29,415 nucleotides of DNA from Paulinella micropora (GCA_009731375.1 BJOX01000177.1:384433-413847), one strand, 5' to 3'; positions 11,444 to 21,444 are shown, counted from the stretch's first letter. Program-made: numbers and translations. The notes: generated by a model not told the origin, from the sequence alone.

Positions 11444-11450
11444 ATAGATA
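10917..11450. repeat. (GA)n, (GGTA)n, (GATA)n and (GGAT)n arrays
   Basis: GA 10917-10964, GGTA 10970-11020, GATA with a GGAT block (11084-11113), a short AT joint (11156-11195), then GATA with GAGA and GACA variants to 11450. Confidence 0.95.
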
Positions 11451-11538
11451 TGGTTGGTCTATCAGCTCTGCATATCAGAAGGCATAGGCATTTATTCCAT
11501 CCCGCCGCCAGTGGGGGACCGGTCAGTGAAAGTCTGAC

Positions 11539-11540
<2 letters not shown>
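11451..11540 (+). mobile_element. Short element-like unique block ending in a (GATA)n tail
   Basis: About 88 bp of unique, GC-rich sequence embedded in GATA arrays. Its last 13 bases plus tail (GTGAAAGTCTGAC then GATA units, 11526 onward) recur exactly at the end of the otherwise unrelated block at 12381-12432. A shared 3' end with a microsatellite tail is typical of retroposons recognised by the same LINE machinery; that reading is an inference. Confidence 0.45.

Positions 11541-11602
<62 letters not shown>
11541..11602. repeat. (GATA)n array
   Basis: Pure GATA between the element-like block and a repeat A fragment. Confidence 0.97.
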
Positions 11603-11605
<3 letters not shown>

Positions 11606-11739
11606 GAGATATCGACTAATGTCAGAAAAAAGGAGCTTCTGATTTCGTCAACCAAGGAAGTCTGTGGGTAAAGTATTAACCCGATGCCCAGCTAAGCCGT
11701 GATGTTTGCACGGAAGGGACTGATACAGGCGATACCAAA
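11603..11739 (-). mobile_element. Repeat family A, 3'-end fragment on minus strand, runs into gap
   Basis: Reverse complement of the last 137 bp of repeat A (compare 25624-25759), abutting GATA at its 3' end as the full copies do. It carries the variant GGCGATACC, where the full copies have GGCAATACC. A 513-N gap follows at 11740. Confidence 0.88.
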
Positions 11740-12252
11740 NNNNNNNNNNNNNNNNNNNNNNNNNNNNNNNNNNNNNNNNNNNNNNNNNNNNNNNNNNNNN
11801 NNNNNNNNNNNNNNNNNNNNNNNNNNNNNNNNNNNNNNNNNNNNNNNNNNNNNNNNNNNNNNNNNNNNNNNNNNNNNNNNNNNNNNNNNNNNNNNNNNNN
11901 NNNNNNNNNNNNNNNNNNNNNNNNNNNNNNNNNNNNNNNNNNNNNNNNNNNNNNNNNNNNNNNNNNNNNNNNNNNNNNNNNNNNNNNNNNNNNNNNNNNN
12001 NNNNNNNNNNNNNNNNNNNNNNNNNNNNNNNNNNNNNNNNNNNNNNNNNNNNNNNNNNNNNNNNNNNNNNNNNNNNNNNNNNNNNNNNNNNNNNNNNNNN
12101 NNNNNNNNNNNNNNNNNNNNNNNNNNNNNNNNNNNNNNNNNNNNNNNNNNNNNNNNNNNNNNNNNNNNNNNNNNNNNNNNNNNNNNNNNNNNNNNNNNNN
12201 NNNNNNNNNNNNNNNNNNNNNNNNNNNNNNNNNNNNNNNNNNNNNNNNNNNN
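11740..12252. other. 513-N assembly gap between inverted repeat A fragments
   Basis: Unknown sequence. The two flanks are opposite-strand copies of the same repeat A segment, so the gap may hide the centre of a palindrome. Confidence 0.95.
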
Positions 12253-12348
12253 CCCTGGCCCCGCCTGGTACTAGGGAGATTTGGTATCGCCTGTATCAGT
12301 CCCTTCCGTGCAAACATCACGGCTTAGCTGGGCATCGGGTTAATACTT

Positions 12349-12350
<2 letters not shown>
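12253..12350 (+). mobile_element. Repeat family A fragment on plus strand, leaving the gap
   Basis: Matches 25597-25694 of the full repeat A copy over 98 bp, then is cut at TAATACTTTA and joins GATA. Over about 74 bp it is the inverted partner of 11666-11739 and shares the diagnostic GGTATCGCC variant. Confidence 0.88.
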
Positions 12351-12380
<30 letters not shown>

Positions 12381-12432
12381 CGGTAGCGGACTGAGCATGG
12401 GCACTAGGCTCCCGAATTGGTGAAAGTCTGAC

Positions 12433-12489
<57 letters not shown>

Positions 12490-12708
12490 GTAGGTAGATA
12501 GATAGGTAGATAGATAGGTAGATAGATAGGTAGGTAGGTAGTAGGTAAGTGGGTAGGTAGAAAGACATACATACACATATGTATATATATATATATATAT
12601 ATATAGATAGATAGATAGATAGATAGATATATAGATAGGTAGATAGGTAGGTAGGTAGGTAGGTAGGTAGGTAAGTAGGTAGGTAGACAGATATATAGAT
12701 AGATAGAC

Positions 12709-12752
<44 letters not shown>

Positions 12753-12781
12753 GGATATATATATATACATAAAGATAGATA
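12351..12781. repeat. (GATA)n, (GGTA)n and AT arrays with an element-like block
   Basis: 12381-12432 is a unique block whose last 13 bases equal those at 11526-11538. The rest is GATA and GGTA/GGTAGATA with a short AT stretch (about 12578-12604). Confidence 0.9.
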
Positions 12782-13291
12782 GATGAAATATCGACTAATG
12801 TCAGAAAAAAGGAGCTTCTGATTTCGTCAACCAGGAAATCTGTGGGTAAAGTATTAACCCGATGCCCAGCTAAGCCGTGATGTTTGCACGGAAGAGACTG
12901 ATACAGGCAATACCAAAGCTTCCTGGTACCAGGCGGGGCCAGGGCTCGTTCCATAAAGCGCCCCTTGCAGAACGAGCTCCCACCTCCATTACAGAGGGCC
13001 CAGTAAGCAGATGGAGTTTCGAGACTGTTCGACAGTCTAGTATAAACCGACAGAGCACTGTGGGTTTTATTCCGGGCTCAACAAGCGAGAAAGGGCACCC
13101 TGAGGGAACAGGATTGTGCTTCCCGTCGCTATTTCGGCATGTGACTTATAGGCGTATGGCTAGGCACACATAAGGCACCCCACCACGGGCCCAGCACACC
13201 CACACCATCCCCTAATTCTCTGTCTGTCGACAGATGGCACCCATTTCAAAAAATCAAGCCCAAGAGAGGGTCAGTGACACCTCAAGTGGCC
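12782..13291 (-). mobile_element. Repeat family A, full 510-bp copy on minus strand
   Basis: Near-identical reverse complement of 25250-25759, also 510 bp. In its own orientation it starts GGCCACTTGAGGTGTCACTG, contains the palindromes CTGTCGACAG and AGACTGTTCGACAGTCT, and ends CGATATTTCATC followed by ATCT units. GATA/TATC arrays flank both ends. The opposite strand keeps a 98-codon open frame (12877-13173, plus) that is also intact in the other copy, but it resembles no protein I know and near-identity alone explains it. The block behaves like a retroposon with an (ATCT)n tail; no Pol III boxes, reverse transcriptase motifs or LTR were seen. Confidence 0.82.
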
Positions 13292-13428
13292 TAGATAGAT
13301 AGATAGATAGATAGATAGAAAGGTAGGTAGGTAGGTAGGTAGGTAGGTAGGTAGGTAGGTAGGTAGATAGATAGACAGACAGATGGATAGATAGATAAAT
13401 GATTAGATATATAGATAGACAGACAGAC

Positions 13429-13470
<42 letters not shown>

Positions 13471-13497
13471 TTAGATAGATAGATAGATCGATGGATG

Positions 13498-13544
<47 letters not shown>

Positions 13545-13587
13545 CTCGACCTGTATCCCGATTTCTCCATCGCCAAACGCTTTTACC

Positions 13588-13619
<32 letters not shown>

Positions 13620-13684
13620 CATATATATATGTATATATATACATATATATATGTATGTATCTATGTATATACAAATATATATTC

Positions 13685-13716
<32 letters not shown>

Positions 13717-13735
13717 GTGTGTGTGTGTATACATA
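13292..13735. repeat. (GATA)n, (GGTA)n and AT/GT arrays
   Basis: GATA/GGTA with GACA and GGAT variants to 13545, a 45-bp unique joint (13546-13590), then AT and GT repeats. Confidence 0.94.
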
Positions 13736-14245
13736 TATTACATACATCACATACATTACATGCATTACATACATTACATACATTACTATCATTACATAAA
13801 TTACATAAATTACATACATTGCATAGATTACATACATTACATACATTACATACATTACAGACATTACATTACATACATTACATACATTTCATTACATAAA
13901 TTACATACATTACACGCATTACATACATTACATACATTACATATATTACATATATTACACACATGACATACATTTACATTTATTACATACATGGATGTAA
14001 TGTATTACATACATGCATACATTACATACAGTACATACATTACATACATTACAGACATTACATTACATACATTACATACATTACATAAATTACATAAATT
14101 ACATACATTACATACATTACATACATTACATACATTACATACATTACATACATTACATACATTACATACATTACATACATTACATACATGGATGTAATGT
14201 ATTACATACATTCATACATTACACACAGTACATACATTACATACA
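13736..14245. repeat. (TTACATACA)n 9-bp minisatellite with a ~195-bp higher-order unit
   Basis: Period-9 units. Two marker segments recur: CATTACAGACATTACATTAC at about 13853 and 14047, and ATGGATGTAATGTATTACAT at 13991 and 14188. The offsets are 194 and 197 bp, so a higher-order unit of about 195 bp is present twice. The marker at 13991 is itself partly palindromic. Confidence 0.9.
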
Positions 14246-14343
14246 ACATACATACATACATACATACATACATACATACATTACATACATTACATACATT
14301 ACATACATTACATACATTACATACATTACATACATTACATACA

Positions 14344-14374
<31 letters not shown>

Positions 14375-14450
14375 CATTACATACATTACATACATTACAT
14401 ACATTACATACGCTACATCCATTACATACATTACATACATTACATATACA

Positions 14451-14489
<39 letters not shown>

Positions 14490-14510
14490 CATACATACAT
14501 ACATACATAC

Positions 14511-14605
<95 letters not shown>

Positions 14606-14634
14606 CCTACCTACCTATCTATCTATCTATCTAT
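14246..14634. repeat. (CATA)n, (TTACATACA)n and (CTAT)n arrays
   Basis: CATA and 9-bp units alternate to 14510, then CTAT continues up to the first Core 6 copy. Confidence 0.95.
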
Positions 14635-14635
14635 C

Positions 14636-16726
14636 TTACCTCCGCTCGGTGAAGGCCACGCCCAGAAAGACCTACCTACCTACCTACCTACCCTACCTAC
14701 CCTACCTACCTACCTACCTACCCTACCTACCCTACCTACCTACCCTTCCTACCTACCTACCCTACCTACCTACCCTACCTACCTACCCACCTACCTATCT
14801 TTTTATCTATCTATCTTACCTCCGCTCGGTGGAAAGCCACGCCGGGAAAGACCTACCTACCTACCTACCTACCTACCCTACCTACCCTACCTACCCTAGG
14901 TAGGGTAGGTAGGTAGGTGGGTAGGTAGGTAGGGTAGGTAGGTAGGTAGGGTAGGTAGGTAGGTAGGTAGGTAGGTAGGTAGGTAGGTAGGTCTTTCTGG
15001 GCGTGGCTTTCCACCGAGCGGAAGTAAGATAGATAGATAGAAAGATAGGTAGGTAGGTAGGTAGGTAGGGTAGGTAGGTAGGTAGGGTAGGTAGGTAGGT
15101 AGGTAGGGTAGGTAAGTAGGTAGGTAGGAAGGGTAGGTAGGAAGGTAGGGTAGGTAGGTAGGTAGGTAGGTAGGTAGGTCTTTCTGGGCGTGGCTTTCCA
15201 CCGAGCGGAGGTAAGATAGATAGATAGAAATATAGGTAGGTGGGTATGTAGGTAGGGTAGGTAGGAAGGGTAGGAAGGGTAGGTAGGTAGGGTAGGTAGG
15301 CAGGTAGGGTAGGTAGGCAGGTAGGTAGGTAGGTAGGTAGGTAGGTCTTTCTGGGCGTGGCTTTCCACCGAGCGGAGGTAAGATAGATAGATAGAAAGAT
15401 AGGTAGGTGGTAGGTAGGTAGGGTAGGTAGGTAGGTAGGGTAGGTAGGTAGGTAGGGTAGGTAGGGTAGGTAGGTAGGTAGGTAGGTAGGAACCTACCTA
15501 CCTACCTACCTACCTACCTACCTACCTATCTTTCTATCTATCTATCTTACCTCTGCTCGGTGGAAAGCCACGCCGAGAAAGACCTACCTACCTACCCTAC
15601 CTACCTACCCTACTTACCTACCTACCTACCTGCCTATCTACCCTACCTACCTACCTACCTACCCTTCCTACCTACCTATCTACCTACCTACCCTACCTAC
15701 CTACCTACCTACCCTTCCTTCCTACCTACCTACCTATCTACCCTACCTACCTACCCTACCTCCCTACCCACCTACCTATCTTTCTATCTATCTATCTTAC
15801 CTCCGCTCGGTGGAAAGCCACGCCCAGAAAGACCTACCTACCTACCTACCTACCTACCTACCTACCCACCTACCTACCTGCCTATCTACCTACCCTACCT
15901 ACCTACCTACCCTACTACCTACCCTACCTACCTACCTGCCCTACCTACCTGCCCTACCTACCTACCCTACCTACCTACCTACCTACCTACCCTACCTACC
16001 TACCTACCTACTACCTACCTACTACCTACCCTTCCTAACTACCCTTCCTACCTACCTACCTACCTACCTACCTATCTTTCTATCTATCTATCTTACCTTC
16101 GCTCGGTGGAAAGCCACGCCGAGAAAGACCTACCTACCTACCCTACCTACTCTACCTACCTACCTACCTACCTACCCTACCTACCCTACCTACCTACCCT
16201 TCGTACCTACCCTACCTACCTACCCACCTAACTATCTTTCTATCTATCTATCTTACCTCCGCTCAGCGGAAAGCCACGCCCAGAAAGACCTACCTACCTA
16301 CCTACCTACCCTTCCTAACTACCCTTCCTACCTACCTACCTATCTTTCTATCTATCTATCTTACTTCCGCTCGGTGGAAGGCCACGCCCAGAAAGACCTA
16401 CCTACCTACCTACCTATCTACCCTACCTACCTAACTACCTACCCTTCCTAACTACCCTTCCTACCTAACTACCTACCCTTCCTAACTACCCTTCCTACCT
16501 ACCTACCTACCTACCTACCTACCTATCTTTCTATCTATCTATCTTACTTCCGCTCGGTGGAAGGCCACGCCCAGAAAGACCTACCTACCTACCCTACCTA
16601 CCCTACCTACCTACCTACATAGCCTTCCTACGTACCTACCCTACCTATCCTACCTACATACCCACCTACCTATCTTTCTATCTATCTATCTTACCTCCGC
16701 TCGGTGGAAAGCAACGCCGAGAAAGC
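14636..16726. repeat. Core 6: composite minisatellite, 37-39-bp core with CCTA spacers and an inverted block
   Basis: Twelve copies of a core starting TTACCTCCGCTCGGTGGAAA, then GCCACGCCCAGAAAGACC. Plus copies start near 14636, 14816, 15547, 15797, 16093, 16253, 16361, 16543 and 16691; minus copies are near 14991, 15178 and 15345. A thirteenth (minus) lies at 18618-18654. Each core is preceded by CTAT units, usually with one CTTT or TTTT, and all but the twelfth are followed by CCTA units mixed with CCCTA and CCTT. Repeat length ranges from 108 to 296 bp. Orientation flips at 14897/14898 (CCTAGG centre) and near 15491 (AGGAACCT centre). Confidence 0.95.
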
Positions 16727-16792
16727 GCGAGACAGCATCAGCTAGCTCCGGGTTGACAGTACCTAGGAAAGATGGATAGGTAGGTAGGTAGG

Positions 16793-16828
<36 letters not shown>

Positions 16829-16878
16829 GGTAAGATAGATAGATAGATAGATGGATAGATAGATAGATACATAGATAT

Positions 16879-16909
<31 letters not shown>

Positions 16910-17586
16910 TGAAAGGTGGAGACAGCATCAGCCAGCTCCTCCCTTCTCCCTCTCCCTCCCTCCCTCCCTCCCTCCCTCCCTCCCTCCCTCCTCCCTCCAC
17001 CGGATTGACAGTGTCTAGGAAATAAGGATAGGTAGGTAGTATGTACTAGTATGTAATAGTATATGTAATAGTATGTTTTAGTTTGTAATAGTATGGAATA
17101 GTATGTAATAGTATGTAATAGTATGTAATAGTTTGTAATAGTTTGTAATAGTATGTAATAGTATGTAATAGTATGTAATAGTATGTTTTAGTATGTAATA
17201 GTATGTAATAGTATGTAATAGTATGTAATAGTATGTAATAGTATGTAATAGTATGTAATAGTATGTAATAGTATGTAATAGTATGTAATAGTATGTAATA
17301 GTATGTTTTATTACGTAATATGTAATAGTATGTAATAGTATGTAATAGTATGTAATAGTATGTAATAGTATGTAATAGTATGTAATAGTATGTAATAGTA
17401 TGTAATAGTATGTAATAGTATGTTTTAGTTTGTAATAATATGTAATAGTATGTAACAGTATGTAATAGTATGTTTTAGTTTGTAATAGTATGTAATAGTA
17501 ATAGTATATAATAGTATGTAATAGTATGAAAGCGCGAGATAGCATCAGCCTGCTCCGGATTGACAGTGCCTAGGAAATAAGGATAG
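16723..17586 (+). repeat. Core 7: three copies, one with an SSR inside it
   Basis: Copies lie at about 16723-16775, 16915-17030 and 17531-17586. They share AGCATCAGC, GGTTGACAG or GGATTGACAG, and CTAGGAAA, and all lead into GGATAGGTAGG. Copies 1 and 3 are uninterrupted at CTCCGG. Copy 2 carries about 60 bp of CCCT/CCTC repeats exactly there (16940-16999). Copy 1 is fused to the last Core 6 copy through a shared GAAAG. Copies 1 and 2 are separated by GGTA and GATA arrays. Confidence 0.9.
17041..17526. repeat. (GTATGTAATA)n 10-bp minisatellite
   Basis: About 48 units of GTATGTAATA, with recurrent GTATGTTTTA and GTTTGTAATA variants and one phase shift near 17310. It sits precisely between Core 7 copies 2 and 3. 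Confidence 0.95.
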
Positions 17587-18298
17587 GTAGGTAGGTGGAT
17601 AGGTAGGTAGGTAGGTAGGTGGGTGGGTAGATAGGTAGGTAGGTAGGTAGGTAGGTAGGTAGGTAGGTAGGTGGGTAGGTGGGTAGGTAGGTAGGTAGGT
17701 AAGTAAGTAGGTAGGTGGGTAGGTAGGTAGGTAGGCAGGTAGGTAGGGTAGGTAGGTAGGTAGGTAGGAAGGGTAGGTGGGTAGGTAGGTAGGTAGGTAG
17801 GTAGGTAGGAATGGTAGGTAGGTAGGAAGGGTAGGAAGGGTAGGTAGGTAGGTAGGTAGGAAGGAAGGAAGGGTAGGTAAGTAGGTAGGTAGGAAGGGTA
17901 GGTAGGTAGGTAGGTAGGTAAGTAGGTAGGTAGGTAGGTAGGGTAGGTAGGGTAGGTAGGTAGGTAGGTAGGTAGGTAGGAAGGAAGGAAGGAAGGAAGG
18001 AAGGAAGGAAGGAAGGGTAGGTAGGTAGATAGGGTAGGTAGGTAGGTACGTAGGTAGGTAGGAAGGAAGGGTAGGTAGGTAGATAGGGTAGGTAGGTAGG
18101 TAGGTCGGTAGGTAGGTAGGAAGGAAGGGTAGGTAGGTAGATAGGGTAGGTAGGTAGGTAGGTAGGTAGGTAGGTAGGAAGGAAGGGTAGGTAGGTAGAT
18201 AGGGTAGGTAGGTAGGTAGGTAGGTAGGTAGGTAGGTAGGAAGGAAGGGTAGGCAGGTAGATAGGGTAGGTAGGTAGGTAGGTAGGTAGGTAGGTATC
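17587..18298. repeat. (GGTA)n array with ~58-bp higher-order units
   Basis: GGTA with GGGTA, GGAA and GATA variants. From about 17990, a higher-order unit of GGAAGGAAGGG, GTAGGTAG, AGATAGGG and GGTA repeats. AGATAGGG markers at 18027, 18081, 18139, 18197 and 18259 give spacings of 54, 58, 58 and 62 bp. Confidence 0.93.
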
Positions 18299-18725
18299 AT
18301 ACCTACCTACCTACCTACCCTTCCTACCTACCTACCTACCTACCTACCTACCTACCTACCTACCCACCTACCTACCCACCTACCTACCTATCTACCTACC
18401 TACCTACCTACCCTTCCTACCTACCTACCTACCCACCTACCTACCCACCTACCTACCCACCTACCTACCCACCTACCTACCTACCTACCTACCTACCTAC
18501 CCACCTACCACCTACCTACCTACCTACCTACCTACCTGTTAGGTAGGTAGGTAGGAAGGAAGAGTAGGTAGGTAGATAGGGTAGGTAGGTAGGTAAGTAG
18601 GTAGGTAGGTAGGTAGGTCTTTCTGGGCGTGACCCTCCATTGAGCGGAGTTAAGAGAGATAGGTAGGTAGGTATGTAGGTAGGTAGGTAGGTAGGTAGGT
18701 AGATAGGTAGGTAGGTAGGTAGGCA
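18299..18725. repeat. (CCTA)n inverted block, then (GGTA)n with a Core 6 copy
   Basis: At about 18295-18300 (GGTATCATACC) the array flips from GGTA to CCTA, and near 18540 (CTGTTAGG) it flips back. The minus-strand Core 6 copy is at 18618-18654 with a diverged GACCCTCCATTGAGCGGAG segment. Confidence 0.93.
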
Positions 18726-18914
18726 GTCTTCGCATTCAGGACACTCCCCTAACGCAAATATTTGCAGGAATTACAGAAAAAATATATCAGCATCAATATG
18801 TATGTATCTATGTATGGGTTTGGGACTAGCCACCTTGCAAATATAGATAGATAGATAGATAGACAGACAGATAGATAGATAGATAGATGGATAGATAGAT
18901 AGATAGATAGATAG

Positions 18915-18950
<36 letters not shown>

Positions 18951-19014
18951 GCTCCCAATTCCTCCTGGTTCCCACAAAGCATGATTTATAGAATCAGGGG
19001 TGCAGTACGATAGA

Positions 19015-19015
<1 letters not shown>
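18726..19015. other. Two unique islands around a (GATA)n array
   Basis: 18726-18842 and 18951-19015 are non-repetitive, with no recognised gene. 18843-18950 is GATA with GACA and GGAT variants. Confidence 0.6.
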
Positions 19016-19046
<31 letters not shown>

Positions 19047-19748
19047 GAAGTAGTTACGCCAAATTTATGTATGTATGTATGTATATATGTATGTGTGTAT
19101 GTATGTATGTATGTACAAGACAACTTGCCAACTTCGGATTGTATGTATGTATGTATGTATGTATGTATGTACGTACGTACGTACGTACATATGTATGCAT
19201 GTATGCATGTATGTATGTATGTATGTATGTATGCATGTATACATGTATGTATGTATGTATGTACGTACGTACGTACGTATGTATGTACGTACGTACGTAT
19301 GTATGTATGTATGTATGTATGTATGTATGTATGTATGTATGTATGCATGCATGTATGTATATATGTATGTATGTACGTACGTATGTACATACGTATGTAC
19401 GTATGTATGTATGTATGTATGTATATATGTATGCATGTATGCATGTATGTATGTATGTATGTATGTATATATGTATGTATATATGTATATATGTATGTAT
19501 GTATGTATGTATGCATGCATGCATGTATGTATGTATGTATGTATGTATGTACGTATGTACGTATGTACGTATATATGTATGTATGTATGTATGAATGTAT
19601 GTATGTACGTATGTATGTATGTATGTATGTATGTATGTATGTATGCATGTATGCATGTATGTATGTATGTATGTATGTATGTATGCATGCATGTATGCAT
19701 GTCTGTATGTCTGTATGTATGTATGTATGTATGTATGTATGTATGTAT
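19016..19748. repeat. (TATG)n tetranucleotide array
   Basis: TATG with TACG, CATG and TATA variants and two small unique joints (19047-19066 and 19114-19139). A long open frame crosses it only because TATG repeats lack stops. Confidence 0.96.
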
Positions 19749-20822
19749 GACCGTGCCTACGACTGCGATAGAATACACAATACATTACAGTACACTTGTA
19801 TTAGTGTATTGTATTGTATTGTATTGTATTGTATTGTATTGTATGGCATTGTATTGTATTGTTATATTGCATTATATTGTATTGTATTGTATTGTATTGC
19901 ATTGTACTGTATTGTATTGTATTGTATTGTATTGTATTGTATTGCATTGTATTGCATTGAATTGCCTTGCATTGCATGCATTGATTTGCATGGCATTGGA
20001 TTGCATTGTATTGTATTGTATTGTATTGTATTGTATTGTATTGTATTGTATTGTATCGTATCGTTTTGTATTGTATTGCATTGTATTGTATTGTATTGTA
20101 TTATATTATATTGTATTGTATTGTATTGTATTGTATTGTATTGTATTGTGTTGTATTGTATTGTGTTGTATTGTGTTGTGTTGTATTGTGTTGCATTGTA
20201 TTGTATTGTATTGTATTGTATTGTATTGTATTGTATTGTATTATATTGTATTGTATTGTATTGCATTTCATTGTATTGTGTTGTATTATATTATATTGTA
20301 TTGTATTGTATTGTACAAACAAGACAATCCAATCCAATACAATAAAATACAATACAATATAATACAATACAATATAATACAATACAATACAATACGATAC
20401 AATACAATACAATACAATACAATACAATACAATATTGCATTGTCTTGTATTGTATTGTATTGTATTGTATTGTATTGTATTGTATTGTATTGTCTTGTTT
20501 GTATTGTATTGTATTGTCTTCTTTGTATTGTATTGTATTCTTCTATTGTATTGTATTGTATTGTATTGTATTGTATTGTATTGTATTGTATTGCATTGTA
20601 TTGTATTGTATTGTATTGTATTGTATTGTATTGTATTGTATTGTATTGTATTAAATTGTATTGTATTGTATTGCACTGTATTGTATTGTATTGTATTGCA
20701 TTGTATTGCATTGCATTGTATTGTATTGTATTGTATTGTATTGTATTGTATTGTATTCTATTGTATCGTATTGTATTGTATTGTATCGTATCGTATCGTA
20801 TCGTATCGTATTGCAGTGTACT
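19749..20822. repeat. 1-kb (GTATT)n pentanucleotide array with an inverted block
   Basis: GTATT units with GCATT, GTGTT, ATATT and GTATC variants from about 19801. Between 20317 and 20432 the array is on the other strand (AATAC units). The segment starting CAAACAAGACAAT (20317) pairs with ATTGTCTTGTTTG near 20489-20501, giving a foldback of roughly 70-bp arms centred near 20433-20436. Confidence 0.94.
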
Positions 20823-20828
20823 GTACGA

Positions 20829-20892
<64 letters not shown>

Positions 20893-20970
20893 AGTGAGGA
20901 GGCGGGCATCTCTGGCAAAGCCCTCGGGCTGGTTAGTGGGCCCCTGCAAACGAGAAAGACCTTTACCTAT
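20823..20970. other. CG/GA repeats and an 80-bp unique island
   Basis: A short alternating GC run (about 20830-20840), GA to 20890, then GC-rich unique sequence (20891-20960) without a recognised gene. Confidence 0.75.
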
Positions 20971-21064
20971 ACCTTTACCTTTACCTTTACATTTACATTT
21001 ACATTTACATTTACATTTACATTTACATTTACATTTACGTTTACATTTACATTTACATTTACAT
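20971..21064. repeat. (TTTACA)n hexanucleotide array
   Basis: Starts as TTTACC units and becomes TTTACA from about 20990, with one TTTACG. Confidence 0.94.
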
Positions 21065-21199
21065 GACATTGCATCCATAAGTCAAAGAGTAGGCAAGCAA
21101 TGGCGCGCCAGCAAAGGAGCAGTAGTAGTGGCAGTAGAAGTGGGAGTAGGAGTAGCAGTAGGAGTAGGAGTAGGAGTAGGAGTAGGAGTAGTAGTAGTG

Positions 21200-21230
<31 letters not shown>

Positions 21231-21265
21231 CAGTGGCAGTAGTAGTAGTAATAGTGGTAGTAGTG

Positions 21266-21326
<61 letters not shown>

Positions 21327-21375
21327 CAGCAGCAGCAGCAGTACCAGCAGCAGCAGCAGTAGTAGTAACAGTAGT

Positions 21376-21444
<69 letters not shown>

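Noticed and set aside
8542-11450. CRISPR array (many short repeats with cores between)
   Set aside because: The repeats are 4-bp microsatellites without constant-length spacers, the cores are copies of each other, there are no cas genes, and the context is eukaryotic.
12877-13173. 98-codon frame kept in both full copies of repeat A
   Set aside because: The copies are so similar that shared openness carries no weight. The opposite strand is also open for a comparable length, and no domain is recognised. It remains a possibility only if diverged copies keep the frame.
14636-16726. Tandem gene or transcription-factor binding cluster
   Set aside because: No open frame is independent of the CCTA repeats, and I recognise no binding consensus in the core. 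The regular CTAT/core/CCTA order is explained by array duplication.
19075-21066. 663-codon open frame across the TATG and GTATT arrays
   Set aside because: TATG and GTATT repeats contain few stops in any frame. The peptide is a translation of the pentamers and changes with every SSR boundary.
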